A DNA stretch of 24,252 bases from SM23-28-2 sp964512285 (GTDB lineage Bacteria > Chloroflexota > Dehalococcoidia > SM23-28-2), in NCBI GenBank assembly GCA_964512285.1, contig CAZEJO010000030.1, positions 1 to 24,252 of the forward strand, in the 5' to 3' direction. Position 1 is the first letter of the stretch; each line of letters starts with the position of its first letter. Below, piece after piece: positions 7,705 through 14,145 of the stretch. A model generated the notes under the pieces. That model ran no database searches, had not been told where the DNA came from, and saw only the letters and a program-made list of their open reading frames with translations. The position numbers were made by a program, and so were the translations under genes.

Positions 7705-8481
7705 ATGTCGCGGTCAGAGGAACAGGTATATGGCAGGCTGAGGCTCTTCAACGCGGCGATGGGCACGCTGCATCTGTTGCAGGGCGGCGCGATGCTGCTC
7801 TTGAGCAACGATTCCACTCTCCCCCTCCGAACCACCTTCCTGGATTCTGATCCCCAGAGCGAAGAGATCGTAACGCTGACCAACACTGTGTTCGACCTCC
7901 GTCTGGGGCCGCTCGTCGCCGTCTTCTTGCTGATCTCGGCTGCCGCGCATTACCTCCTCGCCTCACCTGCTATCTACCCGTGGTACGTGAAGAACCTCAA
8001 GCGGCACATCAACTACGTGCGATGGTACGAGTACGCGCTCAGTTCCTCGCTGATGATCGTCGTGATCGCCATGCTGTCCGGCATGTTTGACCTCCCGAGT
8101 CTAGTACTGATCTTCGCGCTGAACGCAACGATGATCTTCTTCGGCCTGATGATGGAGCTGCACAATCAGACGACGGACAAGACAAACTGGACGGCTTTCA
8201 ACCTGGGCGTGTTTGCGGGCATCGTACCCTGGGTCATCATCTTCTGGTACTTCTCCAGCGCGGTCGCCAACTCCCAGGATGCGGTACCTACCTTCGTCTA
8301 CGGGATAATTGCCTCGCTTTTCGTCTTCTTCAACGTCTTCGCCGTGAACATGGTTCTTCAGTATCGAAAGATCGGGCCTTGGAGAGACTACCTCTTCGGA
8401 GAGCGGGTGTATATCCTCCTCAGCCTGTTTGCGAAGTCCGCCCTGGCGTGGCAGGTGTTCAGCGGCACTCTAAGAGGCTGA
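7705..8481 (+). CDS. Heliorhodopsin
   Basis: The 258-residue product has seven hydrophobic segments and clear heliorhodopsin hallmarks. These are RLRLFNAAMGTLHLLQG in helix 1 with His23, SAAAHYLL with His82 in helix 2, RWYEYALSSSLMI with presumed counterion Glu109 in helix 3, and LSLFAKSALAWQVF in helix 7 with the retinal-binding Lys244. Heliorhodopsins are inverted (N-terminus inside) relative to type-1 rhodopsins, have slow photocycles, and are mostly regarded as light sensors or enzyme regulators of unclear output. The start ATG is 3 bases after the degV stop with GGGAGGAG immediately upstream, indicating translational coupling. The C-terminus is very short, so there is no fused output domain. 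No carotenoid oxygenase or carotenoid genes are in the window, so retinal must come from elsewhere. The gene converges on a DUF1295 gene 14 bases away. Confidence 0.95.
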   Translation: MSRSEEQVYGRLRLFNAAMGTLHLLQGGAMLLLSNDSTLPLRTTFLDSDPQSEEIVTLTNTVFDLRLGPLVAVFLLISAAAHYLLASPAIYPWYVKNLKRHINYVRWYEYALSSSLMIVVIAMLSGMFDLPSLVLIFALNATMIFFGLMMELHNQTTDKTNWTAFNLGVFAGIVPWVIIFWYFSSAVANSQDAVPTFVYGIIASLFVFFNVFAVNMVLQYRKIGPWRDYLFGERVYILLSLFAKSALAWQVFSGTLRG

Positions 8482-8501
8482 GGGAACTCTGGGAGTCAGC
8501 C
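8476..8501. terminator. Hairpin between convergent heliorhodopsin and DUF1295 genes
   Basis: GGCTG (8476-8480) pairs with CAGCC (8497-8501), and inside it ACTC (8486-8489) pairs with GAGT (8493-8496). It overlaps both stop codons of two convergent genes and could serve as a bidirectional terminator. T-runs are absent, so this is tentative. Confidence 0.3.
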
Positions 8502-9284
8502 CTGTTTGCGAGGAAACCAGGGCAAGAACGCGCTGGTGCTCTCGATGTAGTCTCTGTATTGCGGCTTCGTCTCCACCTGAGTCCGCTCCAGCAGAGCCAC
8601 GCCGGACACCCTCAGCAGGAGCACCGTCATCAGTATGGGGCTGAAGAATGTCCAGTAGCCGCCCGCCGTGCCAGCGGCAATCAGGTAGTAGCCCCACCAC
8701 AGAGTGGCCTCGCCGAAGTAGTTCGGATGGCGCGTGTAGGCCCACAGTCCGCTCCGCATCACCTTGCCCTTGTTGGCGGGGTCCCTCTTGAAGCGAGCGA
8801 GCTGCCAGTCGCCGACTGCCTCAAAGAAAAAGCCGACGCTCCACACCAGGGCGCCGAGCAGGTCAAAAGCGGAGAAGTGGTCGGGGTCATCGCTGAACTG
8901 CGCTGCCAGAATGGGCGCGGAGATCAGCCAGAGGAGCGCACCCTGCAGCAAGAAAACTCGGAAAAGGCTTGTCCACCAGAACTTACCTCCGGCCTCCTCT
9001 CGCCACTTTCGGTAGCGGTAGTCCTCGCCCTTGCCCCAGTTGCGCCAGAGGATGTAGAGCGATAGTCGAAGGCCCCAGATGGCGACGAGAGCCGTGATGA
9101 GAGCCTTGCGGCCGATGAAGCCATCGGTAGCGACGAAGTAGACGGCGGCCAGAAGTACAAAGCCGAGGCCCCAGAAGATGTCGACGATGCTGGCGTTCTT
9201 AGTGAGAAGACTAAGCAGCCAAATGGCCACCATGTATGCGAGGACAATGAGGACAGAGAGGCCAAGGACCTCGGGCAAATCCAT
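8496..9284 (-). CDS. DUF1295 membrane protein (steroid 5-alpha-reductase / isoprenylcysteine methyltransferase-like)
   Basis: This 262-residue protein has about six to seven membrane segments. The C-terminal half carries the conserved SGLWAYTRHPNYFGE block (178-192) and a closing YRDYIESTSAFLPWFP. The pattern is diagnostic of DUF1295, related to steroid 5-alpha reductases and isoprenylcysteine carboxyl methyltransferases, which use NADPH or S-adenosylmethionine on lipid-like substrates at the membrane. The actual reaction is unknown for the bacterial family. The ribosome site is weak (AAAGG). The gene is convergent with heliorhodopsin, sharing a 14-base intergenic stretch, so there is no operon link, only proximity. 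Confidence 0.9.
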   Translation of the reverse strand: MDLPEVLGLSVLIVLAYMVAIWLLSLLTKNASIVDIFWGLGFVLLAAVYFVATDGFIGRKALITALVAIWGLRLSLYILWRNWGKGEDYRYRKWREEAGGKFWWTSLFRVFLLQGALLWLISAPILAAQFSDDPDHFSAFDLLGALVWSVGFFFEAVGDWQLARFKRDPANKGKVMRSGLWAYTRHPNYFGEATLWWGYYLIAAGTAGGYWTFFSPILMTVLLLRVSGVALLERTQVETKPQYRDYIESTSAFLPWFPRKQG

Positions 9285-9441
9285 GTCTCAGCCTTTCGGA
9301 TATCTCTGCGGCAACGAGCTTATGCTTCCGCAGAGGCGCGACTCGCCTCCTCGGCAGCACCCTGCACTACTCCCCGCTGGTGATCTACGTCCTGCCCAGC
9401 TAAGGCAGAGGGCCAGCGGTAAGGCTTAGCGCACACTTCGG

Positions 9442-9452
9442 CCCCCCCCCCC
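9442..9452. repeat. Run of eleven C
   Basis: An 11-base C homopolymer lies between the DUF1295 start and the DUF2267 stop. On the minus strand it begins 6 bases after the DUF2267 stop codon. It is non-coding, prone to replication slippage, and also a place where assembly errors are likely. Confidence 0.9.
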
Positions 9453-9458
9453 ATCCCC

Positions 9459-9890
9459 TCACGCCGCGCGGAACCAGTCGCAGACCTCCTCCGGTAGCTC
9501 GCGCGCCAAAGCATCCTGCAGGCTTTTGTCCATGCACGCCTTGAGCACGCAGAAGACCAGGCCGCAGCGGCGCACCGCCTCCTCGCCAGCATCGACGCAG
9601 AACAGGTCGAGGCCGCCCAAGGTCTTGTCCGGCATGCCCACCGCATCCAGGTCCGCCGACGCCCATCCGATGAACGTCTGGCTGTCGACGAAGGGGTCCG
9701 CCTCCGGCCGACAAATCTCCAGGACACAGAACAGCTCGGAGGGCAGACACGGCCGTATGCTCAACGCCCGTTCTCGGCAGATCACCTCGGACAACGCCCG
9801 CATCACCGCCAGCGTTGTCGCCTCAGCCTCCTTGAAGGACGCCAGTTTCCCTTTCTCCTGTACGCGGGTTACGAACTCTCGGTACTCCAT
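9459..9890 (-). CDS. DUF2267-like cysteine-rich protein
   Basis: A 143-residue soluble protein starting at ATG 9888-9890 behind a GGGGAG site; the longer upstream frame is the shadow of korB. The N-terminal EYREFVTRVQEKG followed by EAEATTLAVMRALSEVI resembles the DUF2267 helical domain, and the C-terminal third (VLKACMDKSLQDALARELPEEV) looks like a second, partial copy. DUF2267 has no established biochemical role. Nine cysteines in 143 residues, including 48, 55, 60, 98, 109, 114 and 119, are unusual for the family and suggest metal or redox involvement (inference). It is 20 bases behind korB and is probably co-transcribed with korA-korB. Domain assignment is by eye and moderately sure. Confidence 0.7.
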   Translation of the reverse strand: MEYREFVTRVQEKGKLASFKEAEATTLAVMRALSEVICRERALSIRPCLPSELFCVLEICRPEADPFVDSQTFIGWASADLDAVGMPDKTLGGLDLFCVDAGEEAVRRCGLVFCVLKACMDKSLQDALARELPEEVCDWFRAA

Positions 9891-9910
9891 CTTGCCGCTC
9901 CCCTCCAGGG

Positions 9911-10801
9911 CTAGACGAACTGCTCCTTCAGGCCCTCGTACTGCTCGAGCGCCGGCGCCCTGGCCAGCTCCAGCAGCCGACTGACCGGCGAGCCGCCCGC
10001 CAGCGCCTTCACCTGATCCTCGTAGGTTGGGGCACCCTCCAGCCGGTAGATGACGCCCACCGGAATGCGTTCGCCCCACTCCTGCGCCTTGTGCCACGCT
10101 GCCGTGCGATCGCTCGGGTCGTGCCCCTCTTCCTCCTCCAGATGGTAGACCCTCTCGCGATACCAGGCGTAGGTGTTCACCCGGTTGAAGGTGACGCACG
10201 GCTGCAGCACGTCGATCAGCGCATAGCCTCGGTGGCGCACGCCCTGGGCGATGACCTCCGCCATGTGCTTCGGGTCGCCGGAGAAGGAGCGGGCGATGAA
10301 GGTCGCCCCCGCCGCCAGCGCGATGGCCGCTGGGTTGAAGGCCGCTTCGATGGCGCCATCGGGCGAGGTGGTGGTGATGAAGCCGACATCGCTGGTCGGC
10401 GAATACTGGCCCTTGGTCAGGCCGTAGATCTGATTGTTCTCCACGATCTGGGTGATGTTGGGGTTGCGGCGGCAGGTGTGCACAAAGTGATTGCCGCCGA
10501 TGCCGTAGGAGTCGCCGTCGCCGTTGACCACGATGACGTTCAGGTCCGGGTTAGCCAGCTTGGCTCCCGTGGCCACCGCCAACGGCCGGCCGTGGATGGT
10601 CATGTAGCCGTTGGCGTTCATGTAGTCGGGAAGCTTGCTGCCGCAGCCGATGCCCGAAACGAGCAGCACCTGGTGAGGGGCAATGTCCAGGTCGGCCAGG
10701 GCCAGCTTCAGCGCCTTGAGGATGGCGTAGTCGCCGCAGCCGGCGCACCATGTGACCTCTACCGTAGTGTCGTAGATCTTCGCGTCGATCCTTGTGACCA
10801 T
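9911..10801 (-). CDS. korB: 2-oxoacid:ferredoxin oxidoreductase, beta (TPP-binding) subunit
   Basis: The 296-residue product carries TWCAGCGDYAIL (17-28, iron-sulfur/TPP region), SGIGCGSKLPDY (49-60), the Mg-TPP motif GDGDSYGIGGNH (94-105) and ENNQIYGLTKGQ (121-132), as in KorB/PorB/VorB proteins. With KorA it oxidatively decarboxylates a 2-oxoacid to the acyl-CoA and reduces ferredoxin, or works in reverse for carboxylation. The two-subunit make-up, without separate gamma and delta genes, is typical of the 2-oxoglutarate enzyme, but the substrate cannot be fixed from sequence alone. The TAGGAGG ribosome site is inside the end of korA, 10 bases between the genes, so they are coupled. Confidence 0.93.
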   Translation of the reverse strand: MVTRIDAKIYDTTVEVTWCAGCGDYAILKALKLALADLDIAPHQVLLVSGIGCGSKLPDYMNANGYMTIHGRPLAVATGAKLANPDLNVIVVNGDGDSYGIGGNHFVHTCRRNPNITQIVENNQIYGLTKGQYSPTSDVGFITTTSPDGAIEAAFNPAAIALAAGATFIARSFSGDPKHMAEVIAQGVRHRGYALIDVLQPCVTFNRVNTYAWYRERVYHLEEEEGHDPSDRTAAWHKAQEWGERIPVGVIYRLEGAPTYEDQVKALAGGSPVSRLLELARAPALEQYEGLKEQFV

Positions 10802-10811
10802 CGCTAACCTC

Positions 10812-12554
10812 CTACCGCAGCTCGGCCACGATGTCCTCGGGCGAGAAGGGTCGGCCGTCGTACTTGTTGATAGTCCGGTCTACGCTGATCCCGGTCGTCA
10901 TCCGGATCAGGCGGGCCAACTGCGACGTGTAGTTTTGCTCCACCGCTACCGTATGGCGACAGGCCGTCAGCAGACGGGTGGCCTCGTCCTCCGGGAACGG
11001 CCAGAGGTCGCTGAAGTGCAACAGGTTGGCAGTGCCACCGTTGGAGTTCAGCAGGTTCACCGCCTCTCGGCAGGGCCCATAGCTCGACCCCCAGCAGACG
11101 AGCGTCAGGTCCGCCTTCTCGGGACCGTAGCGCTCGGGCGGGCGCATCTCCTCCGCCACCGCGGACAGCTTGCGCATGCGCTTGTCCATCATCCGTCGCC
11201 GGTTAGTGATCTCCTCCGTGATGCGGCCGTACTCGTCGTGCTCGTCGCTGCTGACAGCGCACACCGCCTTGGCGTGGCCCGGCGCCGCCCGCGGCGAGAT
11301 GCCCGAATCCGTGAAGGCGAAACGACGGTACTCATCCTCCATACCATCCAGTTCCTCCGGCGAGAGGAACTGCCCCCGGTCGATGCTCACCGTCGAGAAG
11401 TCGATGGCCCCCATGTCCAGGCTCCGCAGGGAGCTGGTCAGAAACTGGTCGGAGAGGATGATCACCGGACACTGATAGCGCTCGGCAAGATTGAAGGCCC
11501 GCCAGCCAGCCTCGAAGCACTCCTCCACCGTGCCCGGCGCCAGCACGACGCGCGGGAACTCTCCCTGCGAGGCGTTGATCACAAAGAGCAGGTCTCCCTG
11601 CTCGGTGCGGGTGGGCAGGCCGGTCGACGGCCCACCCCGCTGGGCCTCCACCACCACCAGCGGCACCTCGGTCATGCCCGCCAGGCCCAGAGCCTCCGCC
11701 ATCAGCGAGAAGCCGCCGCCAGAGGTGGCCGTCATCGCCCGAGCCCCCGCGTAGGAGGCGCCGATGGCCATGCAGACGGCGGCGATCTCGTCCTCGGCAT
11801 GCTTGGTCACGACGCCCAGGTCGCGCGGCAAGGCCGATAACCCCTCGATGATGGAGGTGGCCGGCGTCATCGGGTAGGCCGACATGAACCGACAACCGCC
11901 CGCCAGTGCACCCAGGCTGATGGCCTGGTTGCCGTTGATCAGCATGCGCGGCGGCACCTCCAGCGGTTTCAGCTTGTAAGGGAAAGTGGCCGCGTAGCGC
12001 TCTTGCGCCTGGTCATAGGCTGTCTTCGCCACCGCCAGGTTGCTCTCCACCACCTCGGAGCCTTTCACCCGGAAGTTGTCCCGTGTGACGCTCTCCAGGT
12101 ATTTGAGCGGCCAGCCGCAGACGCCGGCGGCGGCAGCCAGCGCCGCCGTATTGGTCATGATCCGGCTGCCGTGCTCCTCGGCGATGGCGGTCAGGGGCAT
12201 CGCGAAGCACTGCACGCCTCGCTTCTTCAGGGCCTCCTCGTCCACCTTCACCCGCTCCGGATAGATCACGGCGCCCCCCTCGACGATGTTGTCCACGTGG
12301 AGGGTAACCGTCTCCGCCGTCAGGGCGAGAACAAGGTGCACCGAGTTGCTGTGCGAATAGAGTGACCGCTCCGACAGGCGGGTCTGGTAGAAGTTGTGCC
12401 CGCCGCGGATCCGCGAACGATAGTCCTGCATGGCAAACACCTGCAGGCCCCCGCGTGCGAACGCCTGGCACAGGCCCGCTCCGCTCGATTCCACTCCCTG
12501 GCCGGCGTCGCCCCCGATCAGGATGCTCATGTCATTAACCACTGTGCCTGCCAC
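10812..12554 (-). CDS. korA: 2-oxoacid:ferredoxin oxidoreductase, fused gamma-alpha subunit
   Basis: This 580-residue product fuses an N-terminal gamma domain (about 9-190; ILIGGDAGQGVESSG, DYRSRIRGGHN) with the pyrimidine-binding alpha domain beginning near 205 (MLINGNQAISLGAL, SAYPMTPATS at 225-234) and a C-terminal transketolase-like domain. The start is GTG at 12552-12554, chosen because an AAGGAGGG site lies 5 bases upstream; the ATG eight codons in has no site of its own. It pairs with korB directly downstream to form a cytoplasmic, oxygen-sensitive, CoA-dependent enzyme feeding reduced ferredoxin. It is divergent from the CDGSH gene across a 243-base region with two inverted repeats. 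Confidence 0.93.
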   Translation of the reverse strand: MAGTVVNDMSILIGGDAGQGVESSGAGLCQAFARGGLQVFAMQDYRSRIRGGHNFYQTRLSERSLYSHSNSVHLVLALTAETVTLHVDNIVEGGAVIYPERVKVDEEALKKRGVQCFAMPLTAIAEEHGSRIMTNTAALAAAAGVCGWPLKYLESVTRDNFRVKGSEVVESNLAVAKTAYDQAQERYAATFPYKLKPLEVPPRMLINGNQAISLGALAGGCRFMSAYPMTPATSIIEGLSALPRDLGVVTKHAEDEIAAVCMAIGASYAGARAMTATSGGGFSLMAEALGLAGMTEVPLVVVEAQRGGPSTGLPTRTEQGDLLFVINASQGEFPRVVLAPGTVEECFEAGWRAFNLAERYQCPVIILSDQFLTSSLRSLDMGAIDFSTVSIDRGQFLSPEELDGMEDEYRRFAFTDSGISPRAAPGHAKAVCAVSSDEHDEYGRITEEITNRRRMMDKRMRKLSAVAEEMRPPERYGPEKADLTLVCWGSSYGPCREAVNLLNSNGGTANLLHFSDLWPFPEDEATRLLTACRHTVAVEQNYTSQLARLIRMTTGISVDRTINKYDGRPFSPEDIVAELR

Positions 12555-12588
12555 AACATCCCTCCTTCCTTGCCTGCGTTCGGCTCCG

Positions 12589-12604
12589 ATAAGAGATATC
12601 TTAT
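12589..12604. promoter_or_regulatory. Inverted repeat ATAAGA-GATA-TCTTAT upstream of korA
   Basis: A 6-bp perfect inverted repeat with a 4-base centre (containing AGATATCT, itself a palindrome) lies 35 bases before the korA start codon. This is about where the -10 region of korA would be. It is a plausible repressor operator. Confidence 0.4.
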
Positions 12605-12701
12605 GTTCTTGAGCTACAGCCTACAAGTACCCTCTGGCCATCTACTTGCGGGAGAATTCCAACTCGGCTTCTCAATAAGCTTGATTCCGCCCTTGGCTAT
12701 G

Positions 12702-12731
12702 TTAATATTTTACTCACAAGTAAAGTATACT
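12702..12731 (+). promoter_or_regulatory. Likely promoter with overlapping inverted repeat for the CDGSH gene
   Basis: TTAATA (12702-12707) and TATACT (12726-12731) are spaced 18 bases, matching sigma-70 boxes at four and five of six positions, in an AT-rich island of otherwise GC-rich DNA. Between them TTTACT-CACA-AGTAAA (12709-12724) is a perfect 6-bp inverted repeat filling the spacer, well placed for a regulator that blocks or bends the promoter. The predicted start near 12738 leaves a 60-base leader. Confidence 0.5.
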
Positions 12732-12797
12732 GGCCAGGCCGACCGGCAGCATTGGTTCCTTAGTGACCTAGGAGGCAGACACAAGAGGAGGTTTGTC

Positions 12798-13013
12798 ATG
12801 ACAGAGGCTACGATCACTCCTCTGGATGACGGCCCTTATCTGGTGAAGGGCCCCGTGAAGCTCGTTGATGCCGACGGCAATGAGTTCCAGGTGCCAGGCA
12901 AGACCGTTGCCCTCTGCCGTTGCGGCAACTCCAACACCAAGCCCTTGTGCGACGGAACTCATGTCACCGCCGGATTCAAGTCGAAAGAGAGGGCCGCCGG
13001 CCAGACTAGCTAG
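12798..13013 (+). CDS. Short CDGSH iron-sulfur protein
   Basis: The 71-residue product starts at ATG 12798 with AGGAGG 7 bases upstream; a much longer upstream extension of the frame has no ribosome site and is not credible. The C-terminal CRCGNSNTKPLCDGTH (40-55) is the complete CDGSH motif, with Cys40, Cys42, Cys51 and His55 ligating a redox-active, pH-sensitive 2Fe-2S cluster as in mitoNEET relatives. The N-terminal 38 residues form the short beta region (GPYLVKGPVKLVDADGNEF) found in bacterial single-motif forms. Bacterial members are thought to act in iron or redox handling. It is upstream of the ferritin-like gene and divergent from korA. Confidence 0.93.
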   Translation: MTEATITPLDDGPYLVKGPVKLVDADGNEFQVPGKTVALCRCGNSNTKPLCDGTHVTAGFKSKERAAGQTS

Positions 13014-13036
13014 ATATAGAGAGCCGGCTTCCTGGG

Positions 13037-13064
13037 TTGCATCTCTCGGCTTCGTTGCTATGAT
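13037..13064 (+). promoter_or_regulatory. Possible promoter for the ferritin-like gene
   Basis: TTGCAT (13037-13042) and TATGAT (13059-13064) are separated by 16 bases. The -10 box matches five of six consensus bases, the -35 box only the TTG. The start would lie near 13071, giving a leader of about 80 bases. Read-through from the CDGSH gene is equally possible. Confidence 0.3.
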
Positions 13065-13153
13065 GAGGAGGTGATGCCATCGCCGAGCCGTATGCGCCCG
13101 TACAGGGATGGCATCTTGACACCGCAGGAAGAACGATCACAGGAGGTGGCGAA

Positions 13154-13450
13154 ATGCCCGAGTTCCTCAATCCCTTTCCTGGTATGGTGCCCGATCGCAA
13201 GCTCACCCTCGCAGAGCTGATCCGCGCCATCCGCCTGGACCTCGCCGCCGAGCACGAGGCGGTCCACCTTTACATGGCCCACGCCGACGCCACCGATCAT
13301 CCCCTGGCCAAGAAGGTCCTCATTGACATCGCCGACGAAGAGCGGGTCCATGCTGGCGAATTCGCCCGCCTGCTTAGCATCCTGACGGACGATGAGGACA
13401 AGCTCCTGGCGGAGGGCGCCGAAGAGGTGGATGAGATGGCTGGCGAATAG
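13154..13450 (+). CDS. Short ferritin-like diiron protein (encapsulin-cargo type)
   Basis: This 98-residue protein has an AGGAGG site 8 bases upstream. It consists of two antiparallel helices with diiron ligand motifs: Glu33 in LAAEHEA, Tyr40, and E-x-x-H as Glu63/His66 in DEERVHAGEF. Half-size ferritin-like proteins of this kind assemble into dimers or annular decamers to build the ferroxidase centre. The IRLDLAAE...LYMAHA...DEERVHAGEF pattern is close to the ferritin-like domain fused in front of archaeal (Pyrococcus-type) encapsulin, as I remember it. No encapsulin gene is in the window and no obvious cargo-loading tail is seen at the C-terminus. It probably oxidises and sequesters iron, which fits the peroxide-defence neighbours. 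Confidence 0.85.
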   Translation: MPEFLNPFPGMVPDRKLTLAELIRAIRLDLAAEHEAVHLYMAHADATDHPLAKKVLIDIADEERVHAGEFARLLSILTDDEDKLLAEGAEEVDEMAGE

Positions 13451-13471
13451 CTGTGGGCACCGCCGGCTATT
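13446..13471 (+). terminator. Hairpin at the end of the ferritin-like gene
   Basis: AATAGC (13446-13451, including the stop codon) pairs with GCTATT (13466-13471), with an inner GGC-ACC-GCC helix. It is followed by a weak ATCTTCC tract. It lies between convergent genes (ferritin-like and peroxiredoxin). Confidence 0.3.
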
Positions 13472-13492
13472 ATCTTCCGTATTGGCTAGTCC

Positions 13493-14104
13493 TCAAAAGG
13501 CCATCTCTGGCTTCCAAACCTCCCAAACCTTGCCAGCCATTCTGAGGGTCTCGCTCTCCGGCGGCAAAGTAGGCCTGCCTGGCTGCCATCCGGAAGGCAT
13601 CAGTTCCCCGGTGGCTTGGTGGTGCTGGAAAGCCTTCAGTTGGCGTATGACTTCTACCACGTTGCGGCCCACTGGTGGGGTTAAGATTTCCATGGCCTGG
13701 ACCACTCCATCCGGATCGATAAGGAAGCGACCACGGACATCCACTCCCTTCCCCTCATCATACACTCCATACAGGGAGCCGATCTTGCCTCCAGGATCCG
13801 AGAGCATGGGATAGGGGACACCGCCCTCCACCATTTTGGACAACTCCACCTCTTGCCAAACCTTGTGGGAGTAGTTGCTATCCACGCTGACAGCCAGCAC
13901 GTCCACTCCCAACTCCTGAAACTCGCCATACTTGACGGCAACTGCCGACAACTCTGTCGGTCAGACGCAGGTGAAGTCGGCAGGATAGAAGCAGAGCATC
14001 ACCCACTTGCCTCGATAATCGGAGATTCTGATCTCCTTCGCCAGGCCCTCATGATAGGCTTTGGCGGTGAAATCTGGCGCTTCCTGTCCTACGCGTGCGG
14101 TCAT
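13493..14104 (-). CDS. prxU: Peroxiredoxin with in-frame UGA at the catalytic position: probable selenoprotein (PrxU type)
   Basis: Read through one TGA (13961-13963), this is a 203-residue AhpC/TSA-family peroxiredoxin. It starts at ATG 14102-14104 behind a strong AGGAGG site. The residues before TGA are FYPADFTCV and those after are PTELSAVAVKYGEF, so the TGA is residue 48, exactly where ordinary relatives carry the peroxidatic Cys (DFTFVCPTE). Both halves are well conserved in the same frame, with no other stop or shift. The usual resolving Cys in the C-terminal G-E-V-C-P-x-G-W segment is Met here (GELMPSGW), leaving only Cys38 and Cys46. Hairpins follow the TGA immediately. Selenocysteine is the simplest reading; selenocysteine peroxiredoxins are known in bacteria. 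The alternatives are a nonsense mutation or a sequencing error. It sits 41 bases downstream of a cyclase gene, probably in one operon. Confidence 0.8.
13933..13960 (-). promoter_or_regulatory. Candidate bacterial SECIS hairpin(s) directly after the UGA
   Basis: On the minus strand two overlapping hairpins follow the UGA. One is CCGACA-GAGT-TGTCGG (13960-13945), starting on the next base. The other is CGGC-AGTT-GCCG (13947-13936), extendable by two outer pairs across a T-T mismatch to 13950-13933. The second has its loop 17 bases after the UGA with G as second loop base, which fits the published bacterial SECIS consensus as I recall it (loop 16-37 bases from UGA, a G in the first two loop bases). 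The two cannot form together. Confidence 0.45.
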
Positions 14105-14145
14105 CGCGATCACCTCCTCTTCGGCTTGCGCCTCTGTGGGCCAAC

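Noticed and set aside
9459..10199. A 246-residue extended form of the DUF2267 protein
   Set aside because: The first 103 residues are Gly/Arg-rich shadow translation of korB; ATG 9888-9890 has a good ribosome site.
12396..13013. A 205-residue version of the CDGSH protein
   Set aside because: The extra N-terminus lies antisense to korA and across its promoter, with no ribosome site; ATG 12798 has AGGAGG.
13073..13230. Small plus-strand open frame starting at the ATG near 13074 after GAGGAGG
   Set aside because: The ribosome site is only about two bases from the ATG, the translation is featureless, and it runs out of frame into the ferritin-like gene.
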